Assembly: GCF_018918265.1 (NCBI RefSeq)
Contig: NZ_JAHLQC010000006.1
Location: forward strand, 1-64,000
Source of the DNA: Falcatimonas sp. MSJ-15
GTDB taxonomy: Bacteria > Bacillota > Clostridia > Lachnospirales > Lachnospiraceae
Reading direction: 5' to 3'
Length of the DNA: 64,000 bases
Part shown: positions 46,516-56,864 of the stretch, one piece after another
How the letters are laid out: each line of letters starts with the position of its first letter
Position numbering within the stretch: the first letter of the stretch is position 1
Translations under genes and position numbers: made by a program
The notes under the pieces: generated by a model
Database searches by the model: none
What the model was told of the DNA's origin: nothing
Seen by the model: the letters and a program-made list of their open reading frames with translations, nothing else

Positions 46516-48429
46516 ATGAAAGATGGTTTTTTAAAAGTTGCATGTGTATCACCAGATCTTAAGGTAGCAGACTGTTTATACAATGCAGGGCAGATAAAGT
46601 TAAGAATGGAAGAAGCGTATAATAATGGGGCGAGAGTTATAGTATTTCCGGAACTTGCTATTACCGGATATACATGTAATGACTTATTTTTACAGGAAAC
46701 TCTTCTAAGAGGTGCATTAGATGCACTAAAGGAATTAAAAAGAGAGAGTTCTAAGTATGATTCACTTATTTTTGTGGGTCTGCCTTTGGAAAATGATGGG
46801 AAACTGTATAATGTGGCAGCAGCTCTATATAAAGGAAAAGTGCTTGCTTTTATACCAAAATATAATATTCCTAACTATGGCGAGTTCTATGAACAGAGAC
46901 ATTTTGCAAGAGGTAATAAGATTGTTAAAAATATAACATTTGATGGCGAACAAGTTCCTATGGGAATGAATATATTGTTGCAATGTGACAATATGCCTGA
47001 ACTGGTTGTAGCAGCAGAGATATGCGAAGATGTATGGGTGCCATGTCCTCCTAGCATATCACATGCACTTAATGGTGCAACACTTATTGTTAATACATCA
47101 GCAAGCGATGAGACAACAGGTAAGGATATATATAGAAGAGAGCTTATATCAGGCCAGTCAGCAAGACTTGTATGTGCGTATGCGTATGCTAATGCAGGCG
47201 AAGGAGAATCGACACAGGATCTTGTATTTGGCGGACATAATATAATAGCAGAGAATGGAAGTATACTTGCAGAATCAAAGAGATTTGTTAATGGAATAAT
47301 ATATGGGGATGTGGATCTTGTAAGAATTAAGAGCGAGAGAAGAAGAATGACAACTTATGAGATGGAAGAAGATGAATCTTATGTGAGAATACATTTTGCA
47401 ATGGAATTAAGAGATACTAACATTACAAGAACATATTCGAGAACACCTTTTGTTCCGGGATCAAAAACAGATAGAGACAGAAGATGTGAAGAGATTCTTA
47501 ATATTCAGTCAATGGGACTTAAGAAAAGACTTGCACATACTCATTGCAAGTCTGCAGTTATAGGTATATCAGGAGGTCTTGATTCAACACTTGCACTTCT
47601 TGTTACAGTAAGAGCATTTGACATGCTTAATATTGACAGAAGTAATATAACATGCGTTACAATGCCATGTTTTGGAACAACAGATAGGACTTATAACAAT
47701 GCAATACTTCTTACTAAGAAGCTTAATGCAACAATAAGAGAAGTTAATATAAAAGAAGCTGTAAATATTCATTTTAGGGATATTGGACATGATCCAGAGG
47801 TTCATGATGTAACTTATGAGAATTCACAGGCAAGAGAGAGAACCCAGATTCTTATGAATATAGCTAATCAGACAGGTGGAATGGTAATTGGTACAGGTGA
47901 TATGTCAGAACTTGCACTTGGATGGGCAACTTATAATGGAGATCATATGTCAATGTATGGTGTCAATGCGTCAGTTCCTAAGACATTAGTAAGACATCTT
48001 GTTAATTATTATGCAGATACATGTGGCAGTGAAGAATTAAGTGCAGTATTATATGACATACTTGATACACCTGTAAGTCCTGAACTTCTTCCACCAAAAG
48101 ATGGAGAGATTGCACAAAAGACAGAGGATCTTGTAGGACCTTATGAACTTCATGATTTCTTCATGTATAATGTATTAAGACTTGGAATGCGTCCTTCAAA
48201 AATATACAGACTTGCATGTATGACTTTTGAAGGAGCATATAACAAAGAGACTATATTAAAATGGCTGAAAACATTTTATCGAAGATTTTTTGCACAGCAG
48301 TTTAAACGTTCATGTCTTCCTGACGGACCTAAAGTCGGAAGTGTTGCAGTATCACCAAGAGGTGATCTAAGAATGCCAAGTGATGCGTGTGCAACATTAT
48401 GGCTTAACGAGGTTGACAGCCTGATCTAA
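46516..48429 (+). CDS. nadE: Glutamine-dependent NAD+ synthase
   Basis: A 637-residue fusion: an N-terminal nitrilase-type glutaminase (Glu in VFPELAITGY, Lys in IPKYNIPNYGEF, Cys in AAEICEDVW) and a C-terminal ATP-pyrophosphatase with GISGGLDSTLAL. It converts deamido-NAD to NAD using ammonia from glutamine. The start is the ATG at 46516 with GAGGAGAG; the longer frame from 46471 lacks an SD. Its 3' end overlaps a convergent gene by 33 bases. Confidence 0.96.
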   Translation: MKDGFLKVACVSPDLKVADCLYNAGQIKLRMEEAYNNGARVIVFPELAITGYTCNDLFLQETLLRGALDALKELKRESSKYDSLIFVGLPLENDGKLYNVAAALYKGKVLAFIPKYNIPNYGEFYEQRHFARGNKIVKNITFDGEQVPMGMNILLQCDNMPELVVAAEICEDVWVPCPPSISHALNGATLIVNTSASDETTGKDIYRRELISGQSARLVCAYAYANAGEGESTQDLVFGGHNIIAENGSILAESKRFVNGIIYGDVDLVRIKSERRRMTTYEMEEDESYVRIHFAMELRDTNITRTYSRTPFVPGSKTDRDRRCEEILNIQSMGLKKRLAHTHCKSAVIGISGGLDSTLALLVTVRAFDMLNIDRSNITCVTMPCFGTTDRTYNNAILLTKKLNATIREVNIKEAVNIHFRDIGHDPEVHDVTYENSQARERTQILMNIANQTGGMVIGTGDMSELALGWATYNGDHMSMYGVNASVPKTLVRHLVNYYADTCGSEELSAVLYDILDTPVSPELLPPKDGEIAQKTEDLVGPYELHDFFMYNVLRLGMRPSKIYRLACMTFEGAYNKETILKWLKTFYRRFFAQQFKRSCLPDGPKVGSVAVSPRGDLRMPSDACATLWLNEVDSLI

Positions 48430-49035
48430 CAGGCTATTTACAGTGTCAGCGAGAACGGAATATGTATACTGGTTATCACCAGAGTAGGAGAGCTTCTTAA
48501 TACTTCCAGAGCTAAGAAGCTCTTTTTCTATGTCAGACATAGCAGGTTCAATAAGCGGATACATTGTTGAAACTGCTTCTGTAAGATTCTTAAGTTCCAC
48601 AGATTTAATCCGATCATTGTCTATTGTAAGAGAGAGGTTTACATAATATCCACCAAGAATAATGTCGGACGAATATATACCGGGAGTATATGAGAATACT
48701 TCGGATGTAGTATTAGATTGCAGATTAGAAACAGGGGGACTTGTAACGTCAGTTACAGTCTCAGATTGCAGATTAGGAATAGTAGGACTTGTTATATCAG
48801 ATGTAGTCTCGGATTGCAGATTAGGAATAGTAGGGCTTGTTATATCAGATGTAGTCTCAGATTGCAGGTTAGAAATAATAGGATTGGTATTTTTGTTACT
48901 GCTTTTTTTGTTATTTTTATCAGGCAGGAACATACAGACCATTAGAATGACAAGAACAAGGGCTACTACAACAAATAGAGTAGTATATATTAATTCTTTT
49001 GATTTGATTACATAAAGTCGTGTTTTTGAACTCAT
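48397..49035 (-). CDS. Membrane-anchored protein with 16-residue repeats
   Basis: A 212-residue protein: one N-terminal helix (about residues 16-37), then four near-identical 16-residue repeats beginning NLQSETTSDITSPTIP (48-bp DNA units), then a globular domain (about 115-210) reading YTPGIYSSDIILGGYYVNL and NLTEAVSTMYPLIEPA. That domain recalls FMN-binding-like modules of Lachnospiraceae surface proteins, a tentative call. SD AGGAG precedes the start. Its 3' end overlaps nadE by 33 bases and includes the nadE terminator in antisense. Confidence 0.7.
   Translation of the reverse strand: MSSKTRLYVIKSKELIYTTLFVVVALVLVILMVCMFLPDKNNKKSSNKNTNPIISNLQSETTSDITSPTIPNLQSETTSDITSPTIPNLQSETVTDVTSPPVSNLQSNTTSEVFSYTPGIYSSDIILGGYYVNLSLTIDNDRIKSVELKNLTEAVSTMYPLIEPAMSDIEKELLSSGSIKKLSYSGDNQYTYSVLADTVNSLLDQAVNLVKP
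48489..48528 (+). terminator. nadE terminator inside the antisense coding sequence
   Basis: AGAGCTTCTTA (48489-48499) pairs perfectly with TAAGAAGCTCT (48513-48523), followed by five Ts; 60 bases after the nadE stop. Confidence 0.8.
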
Positions 49036-49329
49036 TTTTCATTACTCCTTTTTATTGGACTTAATATATTGTATTATATAAGGAGTAAAAATATGCAGAA
49101 ATTTAATTGAAAAATTTAACATAACGAAATCATTGTGATTTCTTAAATTATGCATAAAAATAAGCAGTTTTTTGGAAAACTAATTATTTGGTGAAATAAC
49201 TAAAGAACTAGGACATAATACTGCATAACTAGGATATATGCCTGATAGTATATGTAGTGTAATGATGTATGATAAAAAATAGAAAGGGGTAAGTCACTGT
49301 AATATAATATTAGGAATTTTCAGTGGCGA
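49036..49329. other. Divergent intergenic region, nothing recognised
   Basis: AT-rich stretch between the anchored-protein gene and addB. No gene, repeat or clear promoter is seen. Confidence 0.5.
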
Positions 49330-52300
49330 ATGAATATGGCTTTAAGAATGATAACAGGTAGTTCAGGTGCAGGTAAATCACATTATATGTATAAGACGAT
49401 TAATGAGAGTGCCAAAACAGATAAGGACACTAACTATATAGTAGTAGTTCCGGAACAGTTTACAATGGAGACACAGAGAGATATTGTAAGTATGAGTGAA
49501 AATCATGGTGTAATGAATATAGATATTCTAAGTTTCCAAAGACTTGCATATAGAATAATGGATGAAGTCGGATATGGTGAGAAACTTGTGCTTGAAGATA
49601 CAGGTAAGAATCTTGTACTTCGCAAAGTGATAGAAGAGAACAAGGATGCGCTTATTATATATAAGAAAAACGTTAAAAAACCGGGATTTACAAGTGAGAT
49701 GAAGTCAATGATATCAGAACTTCTTCAATATGGTATATCAGTATCAGAACTTGATATGATTATGGACAAACAGACCGGTAGGGAGCTTTTAAGTTCAAAA
49801 TTAAAAGATATCAGACTTATATATAATAAATTTAAAGAATATATTAATGAAAAATATATTACAGCAGAAGAGATTCTTGAGATATTATTAGAGCTTCTTG
49901 ATAGATCAGAGGTTATTAAGAAAAGTGTAATTGTATTTGATGGATTCACAGGTTTTACACCGGTGCAGAATAAGATTGTGCAAAAGCTTATGATATATGC
50001 AAAAGATGTGTGGATAACTGTAACAACCGATTCAACCGGATTTAAGAGCCTTAGGGAACATGATCTTTTCTATATGAGTATGAAGACGATAAATAAGCTT
50101 ACAGAACTTGCAAAAGAAAGTGATGTTACAGTCTGTAAACCAATAATATGTAATGGAAAAACAGGCAGATTTGCAGATAATGAAGAACTTGATTTCCTTG
50201 AGAAGAATATATTCAGATATGGCAAGCGTGTATATAATGGTAAGACTAAGGAAAAACCTCAATCAATTAAGTTACTTACAAGTATAAATCCTTCAGAAGA
50301 AGTAAGATATGTTGCCGGCGAGATTAAGAAGATGATTGCAGACAGTGGAGTAAGATACAAAGATATTGCAGTGGTAACAGGCGATATGGAGAGATATGCA
50401 GATTATATTGAAGACACTTTTAAGGAATATGATATACCATGTTTTATAGATAATAAAAGAGGAATAATGAGCAATCCACTTGTAGAATTCATAAGAAGTG
50501 CGATACTTATGGCAAGTCAGGATTACAGTTATGAGAGTGTATTCAGATTCTTAAAGACAGGACTTACACCAGTTAGTTATGATGATATATATATGCTTGA
50601 GAATTATATACTTGCAACAGGAATAAGAGGAAGAAAGAGCTGGAAAAGAGTATGGAAGCGTAATTATAAGACCAGAAAAGAAAAAGCTGTAGATCTTGAT
50701 AAGATAAATGGAATAAGAGCACAGGTTATAGAATTCACAGACGATTTTGTATCAATAATATGTAACAAAAATAGTAATGTGAGAGATATAACAACAGCAC
50801 TTTTTAATATTATGACTAAAGCGAATATACAGACAAAGATGCAGGAGTATATTAACTATTTTACAGATAACAAAGACATGGCGAGAGCAAAAGAATACAA
50901 ATTATGTTTTAAGGAAGTTATATCATTATATGATAAGATAGTAAGTCTGCTCGGTGATGAGAAGATGGAGCTTACAGAATATGCGGCAATTCTTGATGCT
51001 GGCTTTGAAGAGATAAGAGTCGGTGTAATTCCACCATCAATTGATTCTGTTGTTGCAGGTGATATCGAGAGAACAAGACTTAATCATATAAAAGTACTAT
51101 TCTTCATTGGTGTTAACGAAGGCATTGTTCCAAAGAATTCATCAGGTGGTGGAATCCTTACAGAATATGACAGACGAGTTCTTGAGACATTAGGAGTAGA
51201 GCTTGCACCAACACAGAGAGAAAGTTCTTTTATAGACAAATTTTATCTGTATCTTAATCTTACTAAGGCAGATGCTATGCTATATCTTAGTTATGCGAGA
51301 GCATCAAGTGACGGTAAAGCAATAAGACCATCATATCTTATTAATATGGTACGAAGAATGTTTCCTGATATTATATGTACAGATACAGATATAAAAGAAT
51401 GGAATATGAACATAGTCACAACAAAAGAAGCGACACTTAAATATGTGATAGAAGGACTTAATGATAATGATGTGATAATTAATAATTCGATGTTTCGTGA
51501 ACTTTATAAGTGGTATAGAGATAATGAAGAATATGGTGAAGAGATTAGGAAGATACGTGACTGTAGATTTATACATAATAGTAATGATATGATATCAGAA
51601 GCTATTGCAGCTGTATTATATGGTAAGCAGATAACAAGCTCTGTAACAAGAATTGAAAAGTATGCAGCCTGTGCATTTGCACATTTTATGTCATACGGAC
51701 TCTTTCTTGAAAAAAGAAAGATATATGAACTTGTGGCAGCAGACATGGGAACTTTGTATCATGAGTCGCTTTTAAGGTATAGTATTAAAGTAAAATCACT
51801 TGGGGCAGATTGGACACAGATTAGTGAAGAAAAGAGAAACGAACTTATAGCAGATAGTGTTAAAGAAGTAACAGACGATTATGGTAATACGATACTTAGA
51901 AGCTCACATCAGAATGAATATCTTATAAGCAGAATTGAGAAAGTTGTAAGGAGAACTGTATGGGCACTTACTAAGCAGATAGAAGCCGGAGAATTTAAGC
52001 CGGGAGAATATGAGATTGACTTTGGACGTGCAGATTCAAAAGCAATGATTATGGATATAGAAGAAAAACAGGCAAAGATGAAGTTAATAGGAAGAATTGA
52101 CAGACTGGATCTGTGCGAGAGAGAAGATAAGATATATATCAAGATAATAGATTACAAGACAGGTAAGACAACACTTGATTTTGCACAGATATATTATGGA
52201 CTTCAGCTTCAGTTAATATTATATCTTGATGCGGCGAAGGAACTTGAGGAAGCAAAAAAAGGCAAAGAAGTAAAAACAGGAGGAATGTTATATTACAATA

Positions 52301-52872
52301 TCAAGAATCCACTTATTGAGCGTGACAAAGTATCGGATGGTGATATAGATACAGCTATTCTAAAAGAACTAAAACCAGAAGGACTTATTAATTCAGATAT
52401 TGAAGTATTAAAGATGTTTGATAAGAATCTTACAGCAGGCGTCAAGTCGGATGTAGTTCCAGTTGCGATTAATAAAGATGGCAGATTAAGCAGTTACTCT
52501 AAAGCTACTGATGAAGCTAAGTTTGATATGATGTGTAAGTTCGCAAAAGATAAGATAAAAGAATTCGGAAAAGATATTCTTGATGGAAAAGCAGATGTTA
52601 ATCCATATAGAAAAGACAGTAAAACAGCTTGTGATTACTGCGATTACAAAGGAATATGTGGATTTGACCGTAATATACCGGGCTTTAAATATAGAGAACT
52701 TAGAAGTTTTAAAGATGATGAATTCTTCAAATGCATCATAGCAAATGAAGAACAAAATAGTACAGACACAGAGCAGGATACAGAAAAGCAGGATAATGTA
52801 AGTCAGACACAGAATACAGATAATATAGGCAAAATAGACAATACAAATATACAGGAAAGTGAGGATAAATAG
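49330..52872 (+). CDS. addB: ATP-dependent helicase/nuclease subunit B
   Basis: An 1180-residue AddB. Walker A TGSSGAGKSHYM is at about residues 8-19; the C-terminal nuclease shows DYKTGKTTLDFAQIYYGLQL, and the iron-sulphur cysteines appear as KYAACAFAHF and CDYCDYKGICGF. With AddA it processes double-strand breaks to start recombination. Start ATG at 49330 (or 49336); the SD is weak. The acidic Asp/Glu/Gln/Asn-rich tail of about 40 residues is unusual. addA follows after 2 bases. Confidence 0.95.
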   Translation: MNMALRMITGSSGAGKSHYMYKTINESAKTDKDTNYIVVVPEQFTMETQRDIVSMSENHGVMNIDILSFQRLAYRIMDEVGYGEKLVLEDTGKNLVLRKVIEENKDALIIYKKNVKKPGFTSEMKSMISELLQYGISVSELDMIMDKQTGRELLSSKLKDIRLIYNKFKEYINEKYITAEEILEILLELLDRSEVIKKSVIVFDGFTGFTPVQNKIVQKLMIYAKDVWITVTTDSTGFKSLREHDLFYMSMKTINKLTELAKESDVTVCKPIICNGKTGRFADNEELDFLEKNIFRYGKRVYNGKTKEKPQSIKLLTSINPSEEVRYVAGEIKKMIADSGVRYKDIAVVTGDMERYADYIEDTFKEYDIPCFIDNKRGIMSNPLVEFIRSAILMASQDYSYESVFRFLKTGLTPVSYDDIYMLENYILATGIRGRKSWKRVWKRNYKTRKEKAVDLDKINGIRAQVIEFTDDFVSIICNKNSNVRDITTALFNIMTKANIQTKMQEYINYFTDNKDMARAKEYKLCFKEVISLYDKIVSLLGDEKMELTEYAAILDAGFEEIRVGVIPPSIDSVVAGDIERTRLNHIKVLFFIGVNEGIVPKNSSGGGILTEYDRRVLETLGVELAPTQRESSFIDKFYLYLNLTKADAMLYLSYARASSDGKAIRPSYLINMVRRMFPDIICTDTDIKEWNMNIVTTKEATLKYVIEGLNDNDVIINNSMFRELYKWYRDNEEYGEEIRKIRDCRFIHNSNDMISEAIAAVLYGKQITSSVTRIEKYAACAFAHFMSYGLFLEKRKIYELVAADMGTLYHESLLRYSIKVKSLGADWTQISEEKRNELIADSVKEVTDDYGNTILRSSHQNEYLISRIEKVVRRTVWALTKQIEAGEFKPGEYEIDFGRADSKAMIMDIEEKQAKMKLIGRIDRLDLCEREDKIYIKIIDYKTGKTTLDFAQIYYGLQLQLILYLDAAKELEEAKKGKEVKTGGMLYYNIKNPLIERDKVSDGDIDTAILKELKPEGLINSDIEVLKMFDKNLTAGVKSDVVPVAINKDGRLSSYSKATDEAKFDMMCKFAKDKIKEFGKDILDGKADVNPYRKDSKTACDYCDYKGICGFDRNIPGFKYRELRSFKDDEFFKCIIANEEQNSTDTEQDTEKQDNVSQTQNTDNIGKIDNTNIQESEDK

Positions 52873-52874
52873 AT

Positions 52875-55800
52875 ATGGCAACATCATGGACTAAGGAGCA
52901 GCAGTCAGTAATAGACCTTAGAAATCGTAATCTTCTTATATCGGCAGCAGCAGGTTCAGGTAAGACAGCAGTACTTGTTGAGAGAATAATTAAGATGGTC
53001 ACAGATACTAAGAATCCGGTAGATATAGACAAACTATGTGTTGTTACATTCACTAATGCAGCAGCAGCAGAGATGAAAGAGAGAATACTTTTAGCACTTA
53101 ACAATGCACTTGATGAAGACAGTGATAATGAACATCTAAAAAAACAGATATCACTTGTACATACAGCTAAGATAACTACAATAGATAGTTTTTGTCTTGA
53201 TATAGTACGTAATAATTTTAATTCAATAGACATAGATCCATCATTTCGAATAGCAGATCCGGATGAAGCCGGGCTTGTAAAAGCAGATGTCATGGAAAAT
53301 ATGCTAGAAGACTATTATGAAGAAGGAAAACCGGAATTCATAGATTTCGTTGAGACATATTCAAGCGGTAATAAAGTAAGTGGACTTGAAGATATAATTG
53401 ACAACCTGTATACATTCTCAACAAGTCATCCATGGCCTAAGATATGGCTTAATAAATGCAGAGAACTCTATGAGATTAAGAATGATGAAGAATTTGAAAA
53501 TACAGCATTTGCAAAAGATATTAAGACATCTGTAAAAAGTATACTCAAAGATGCAAGAAGAATGCTTAATACAGCACTTAGAATATCAAAAGAAGCTATG
53601 GGTCCACTTCCGTATGAAGAGACACTGCTATCAGATATTGATAATATAGATATTCTTGAAAAAGCAAAAACAGTCGCAGAACTTTCAGATATATTCTCAC
53701 AACTTAGCTTTGGTAAACTAAAGAGAGTTGTGACTAAGAATAGTAATGTATATGATGAATATCTAAAAGACAGGGCAAAGACTCTTAGAGATAGTGCAAA
53801 AGCACTTGTAGAATCTATAAGAAGTGATTATTTTGCACAGCCATTAAGTACATCAATTGAAGATATTAAGAATTCAGCATCTGCGGTAAATATGCTTATA
53901 GATCTTGTACTTGATTTTACAGACAGATTTGAGAAGAAGAAAAAAGAGAAGAATATCGCAGATTTTGCAGATATTGAGCATATGGCACTTAATGTACTTA
54001 TACAACATAAGAATGATAATAAAAATACTGAAGAGTTTACATATACTGCAGTAGCAGATGAGATGAGTAAGAACTTCAGTGAGATACTAATTGATGAATA
54101 TCAGGACAGTAATCTTGTTCAGGATTATATAATGAAAAGTATCTCAAGAGAAAGATTTGATATGCCTAATAATATATTCATGGTAGGAGATGTTAAGCAG
54201 AGTATCTATAAGTTCAGACTTGCAAGACCAGAACTTTTTATGGAGAAATATGACACATATACAGATACAGAGAGTGACAACCAGAAGATAGAACTTAGGA
54301 AGAATTTCAGAAGTCGAAGCAATGTATTAAGTTCAATTAATTATATTTTTTATAAAATAATGAAAAATGAAGTAGGAAGTGTTGACTATACAGAATCTGT
54401 AGCATTATATACAGGTGCATCATATCCGGAATTTGAAGATAAAGAGTGGGCAAAGACTAAGATACTTCTTCTTGATACAGATGAAGAGATACTTAATAAT
54501 GATGATAACAGAGAAATAAAAGTAAAATTAAATAAAAAAGAAGATGCAGATATTACAGAAAGTGGCAGTGATAACGAAGATGAAGAACTTACAAAGGCTG
54601 AAAAAGAAGCAAGACTTGTAGCTAATGAGATTATAGCTATGATGTCAGGCAAAATAAAAGCACAGGTAACTGATAAAGCGACAGGACAATTAAGAGATGT
54701 CAGATATTCAGATATAGTAATCTTGCTTCGTTCACAAAGAGGATATGCAGAGACATTTGTTAAGGTACTTACAGATGCAGGTATACCAGCATTCAGTGAG
54801 CAAAAAAGTGGATATTTTGATGCGATTGAAGTAGCAACAATACTTAATTTTATAAGGGTCATAGACAATCCGGTTCAGGATATACCACTTACAGCAGTTA
54901 TGAAATCACAGATTATAGGAATTACAGTTAATGAACTTGCAATAATGCGTACAGAGTGCAAAGACGGTAATATGTATAACTGTATGATGTGGTATAAGGA
55001 TAATGGTAAGAACAAAGATATAAAGAGAAAACTAGGTAAACTAGTCAACTATATTAATGAATATTCAAAAAGAGCAGTATATACAGATATTCATATACTT
55101 ATTAAAGAGATTATGGTTGAAACAGGATACTATAATTACGTTACAGCTATGCCATCAGGTATAAAGAGAAAAGGCAATCTTGATATGCTTGTAGAAAAAG
55201 CAAAAGCGTATGAGAGTACAAGCTTTAGAGGACTTTTTAACTTTGTAAGATATATAGAGCAGTTAAAAAAATATAATGTAGATTATGGAGAAGCTTCAGA
55301 ATCAGGTGAGAGTGATAATATAGTAAGACTTATGACAATACATAAGAGTAAAGGACTCGAATTCCCAGTAGTATTCTTAAGTGGATGTGGCAAGCAGTTT
55401 AACTCAAGCGATACAAGAGGTTCACTTGTAATACATCCGGATCTTGGAATAGGAACAGACTATATAGATTATGAAGAAAGAGTTAAGACAGCAACACTTT
55501 ATAAGAAAGCTATTGCATCAAGACTTAAAGAGGAAGTTCTTGGAGAAGAATTAAGAGTTCTATATGTTGCACTTACAAGAGCAAGAGAAAAGCTATATAT
55601 AACAGGTTGTGTAAAAGGAATGGCAAAAGCATTAAAAGGCTGGTGCGAAAGTGCACAGGAGAATCCGGACAGACTTAGTTATACTACACTTATTAAAGCG
55701 AAAAATTATCTTGATTTTATTATGCCGGCAGTGCTTACAGATAAGAATATTAAGCCGACTGTAAGAGCATTTGGAATAGAAGAAGAACTTGAAGTAAGAT

Positions 55801-56654
55801 ATGGTGATGAAGAAGCTAATTCAGATGCAGAATTCGCAATAGAATATTATACAATACAGGATCTTATCAAGAATACTGTTGATAAGGAAGTATCTGATAT
55901 GGCGATAAGAGATGTAATAGAAGAATATGGTAATGATAAGAGTATGCTATATGATAAGATTAATGACAGGCTTAATTATGTATATCATGATATTATTGCA
56001 ACTAAGATACACTCGAAGATGTCTGTATCAGAGATTAAGAAGATAGGACAGAATGTAGACGAAGAAGAGAGTGAATTCATGTTCTTAGGAGAAGAAGAAC
56101 TTATGATGCCGGAATTCTTAGCACCTAAGGAAGAGATAAAAGCAACGACAAGAGGTACAGCATATCATAAATTCCTTGAACTTCTTGATTATGAAAGATG
56201 CAAAAATACTGATATGATAAAAGAGATGGCAATAGAGTTTGCAACGAGTGGCAAGATGCCACAGGAATATGTAGAGATGATTAATCCATTTGACATTCTC
56301 TATTTTGTAAAGAGCGATATAGGGCAGAGAATGAAAGCTGCATACGAGAGAGGAACACTTGTAAGAGAACAGCAATTTGTAATGAGCGTGCCATATAGTG
56401 AGATAGAAAAAGAATATAATGGTGATGAAGAGATACTTGTGCAGGGAATTATTGATGCATATTTTGTAGAAGATGGCAGGATAGTTATTGTTGATTATAA
56501 GACAGACAGAGCAAAGGATGCAAAAGAGCTTATAGACAGATACCAAGTACAGCTTGATTTTTATGAAAAAGCAGTTAATAAGACAAGCGAGAATAAAGTG
56601 AAAGAAAAAGTGATATATGCATTCGCCTTAAAGACAGGAATTATATTGAATTAA
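52875..56654 (+). CDS. addA: ATP-dependent helicase/nuclease subunit A
   Basis: A 1259-residue UvrD-like helicase with a C-terminal nuclease. Walker A ISAAAGSGKTAVL is at about residues 22-34, Walker B IDEYQDSN, then GDVKQSIYKFRLARPELF, TIHKSKGLEFP and LYVALTRAREKLY. The RecB-type nuclease ends with VDYKTDRA. The linker near residues 545-575 is unusually acidic and repetitive. It begins 2 bases after addB and is certainly co-transcribed. Confidence 0.97.
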   Translation: MATSWTKEQQSVIDLRNRNLLISAAAGSGKTAVLVERIIKMVTDTKNPVDIDKLCVVTFTNAAAAEMKERILLALNNALDEDSDNEHLKKQISLVHTAKITTIDSFCLDIVRNNFNSIDIDPSFRIADPDEAGLVKADVMENMLEDYYEEGKPEFIDFVETYSSGNKVSGLEDIIDNLYTFSTSHPWPKIWLNKCRELYEIKNDEEFENTAFAKDIKTSVKSILKDARRMLNTALRISKEAMGPLPYEETLLSDIDNIDILEKAKTVAELSDIFSQLSFGKLKRVVTKNSNVYDEYLKDRAKTLRDSAKALVESIRSDYFAQPLSTSIEDIKNSASAVNMLIDLVLDFTDRFEKKKKEKNIADFADIEHMALNVLIQHKNDNKNTEEFTYTAVADEMSKNFSEILIDEYQDSNLVQDYIMKSISRERFDMPNNIFMVGDVKQSIYKFRLARPELFMEKYDTYTDTESDNQKIELRKNFRSRSNVLSSINYIFYKIMKNEVGSVDYTESVALYTGASYPEFEDKEWAKTKILLLDTDEEILNNDDNREIKVKLNKKEDADITESGSDNEDEELTKAEKEARLVANEIIAMMSGKIKAQVTDKATGQLRDVRYSDIVILLRSQRGYAETFVKVLTDAGIPAFSEQKSGYFDAIEVATILNFIRVIDNPVQDIPLTAVMKSQIIGITVNELAIMRTECKDGNMYNCMMWYKDNGKNKDIKRKLGKLVNYINEYSKRAVYTDIHILIKEIMVETGYYNYVTAMPSGIKRKGNLDMLVEKAKAYESTSFRGLFNFVRYIEQLKKYNVDYGEASESGESDNIVRLMTIHKSKGLEFPVVFLSGCGKQFNSSDTRGSLVIHPDLGIGTDYIDYEERVKTATLYKKAIASRLKEEVLGEELRVLYVALTRAREKLYITGCVKGMAKALKGWCESAQENPDRLSYTTLIKAKNYLDFIMPAVLTDKNIKPTVRAFGIEEELEVRYGDEEANSDAEFAIEYYTIQDLIKNTVDKEVSDMAIRDVIEEYGNDKSMLYDKINDRLNYVYHDIIATKIHSKMSVSEIKKIGQNVDEEESEFMFLGEEELMMPEFLAPKEEIKATTRGTAYHKFLELLDYERCKNTDMIKEMAIEFATSGKMPQEYVEMINPFDILYFVKSDIGQRMKAAYERGTLVREQQFVMSVPYSEIEKEYNGDEEILVQGIIDAYFVEDGRIVIVDYKTDRAKDAKELIDRYQVQLDFYEKAVNKTSENKVKEKVIYAFALKTGIILN

Positions 56655-56864
56655 AAAATGTTATCATATATAAAACAAAGGATGTATATAGCTATAATAA
56701 GACCGTAAAAAAAAACAAAGATTTATCCGATTAACTTCTTATAAAGTTGGTATAGAAAAATAGCAAAACTATAGTATGACATGAACTAGTTATACTATGT
56801 GATATAGCTGTTATAACAAGATATGATACGATAATCATATTGTGCAAAGATATAGGAGGTTAAT

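Noticed and set aside
54386..54868. Minus-strand frame of 160 codons inside addA
   Set aside because: Antisense shadow; Ser/Leu-rich because of the acidic codons on the real strand.
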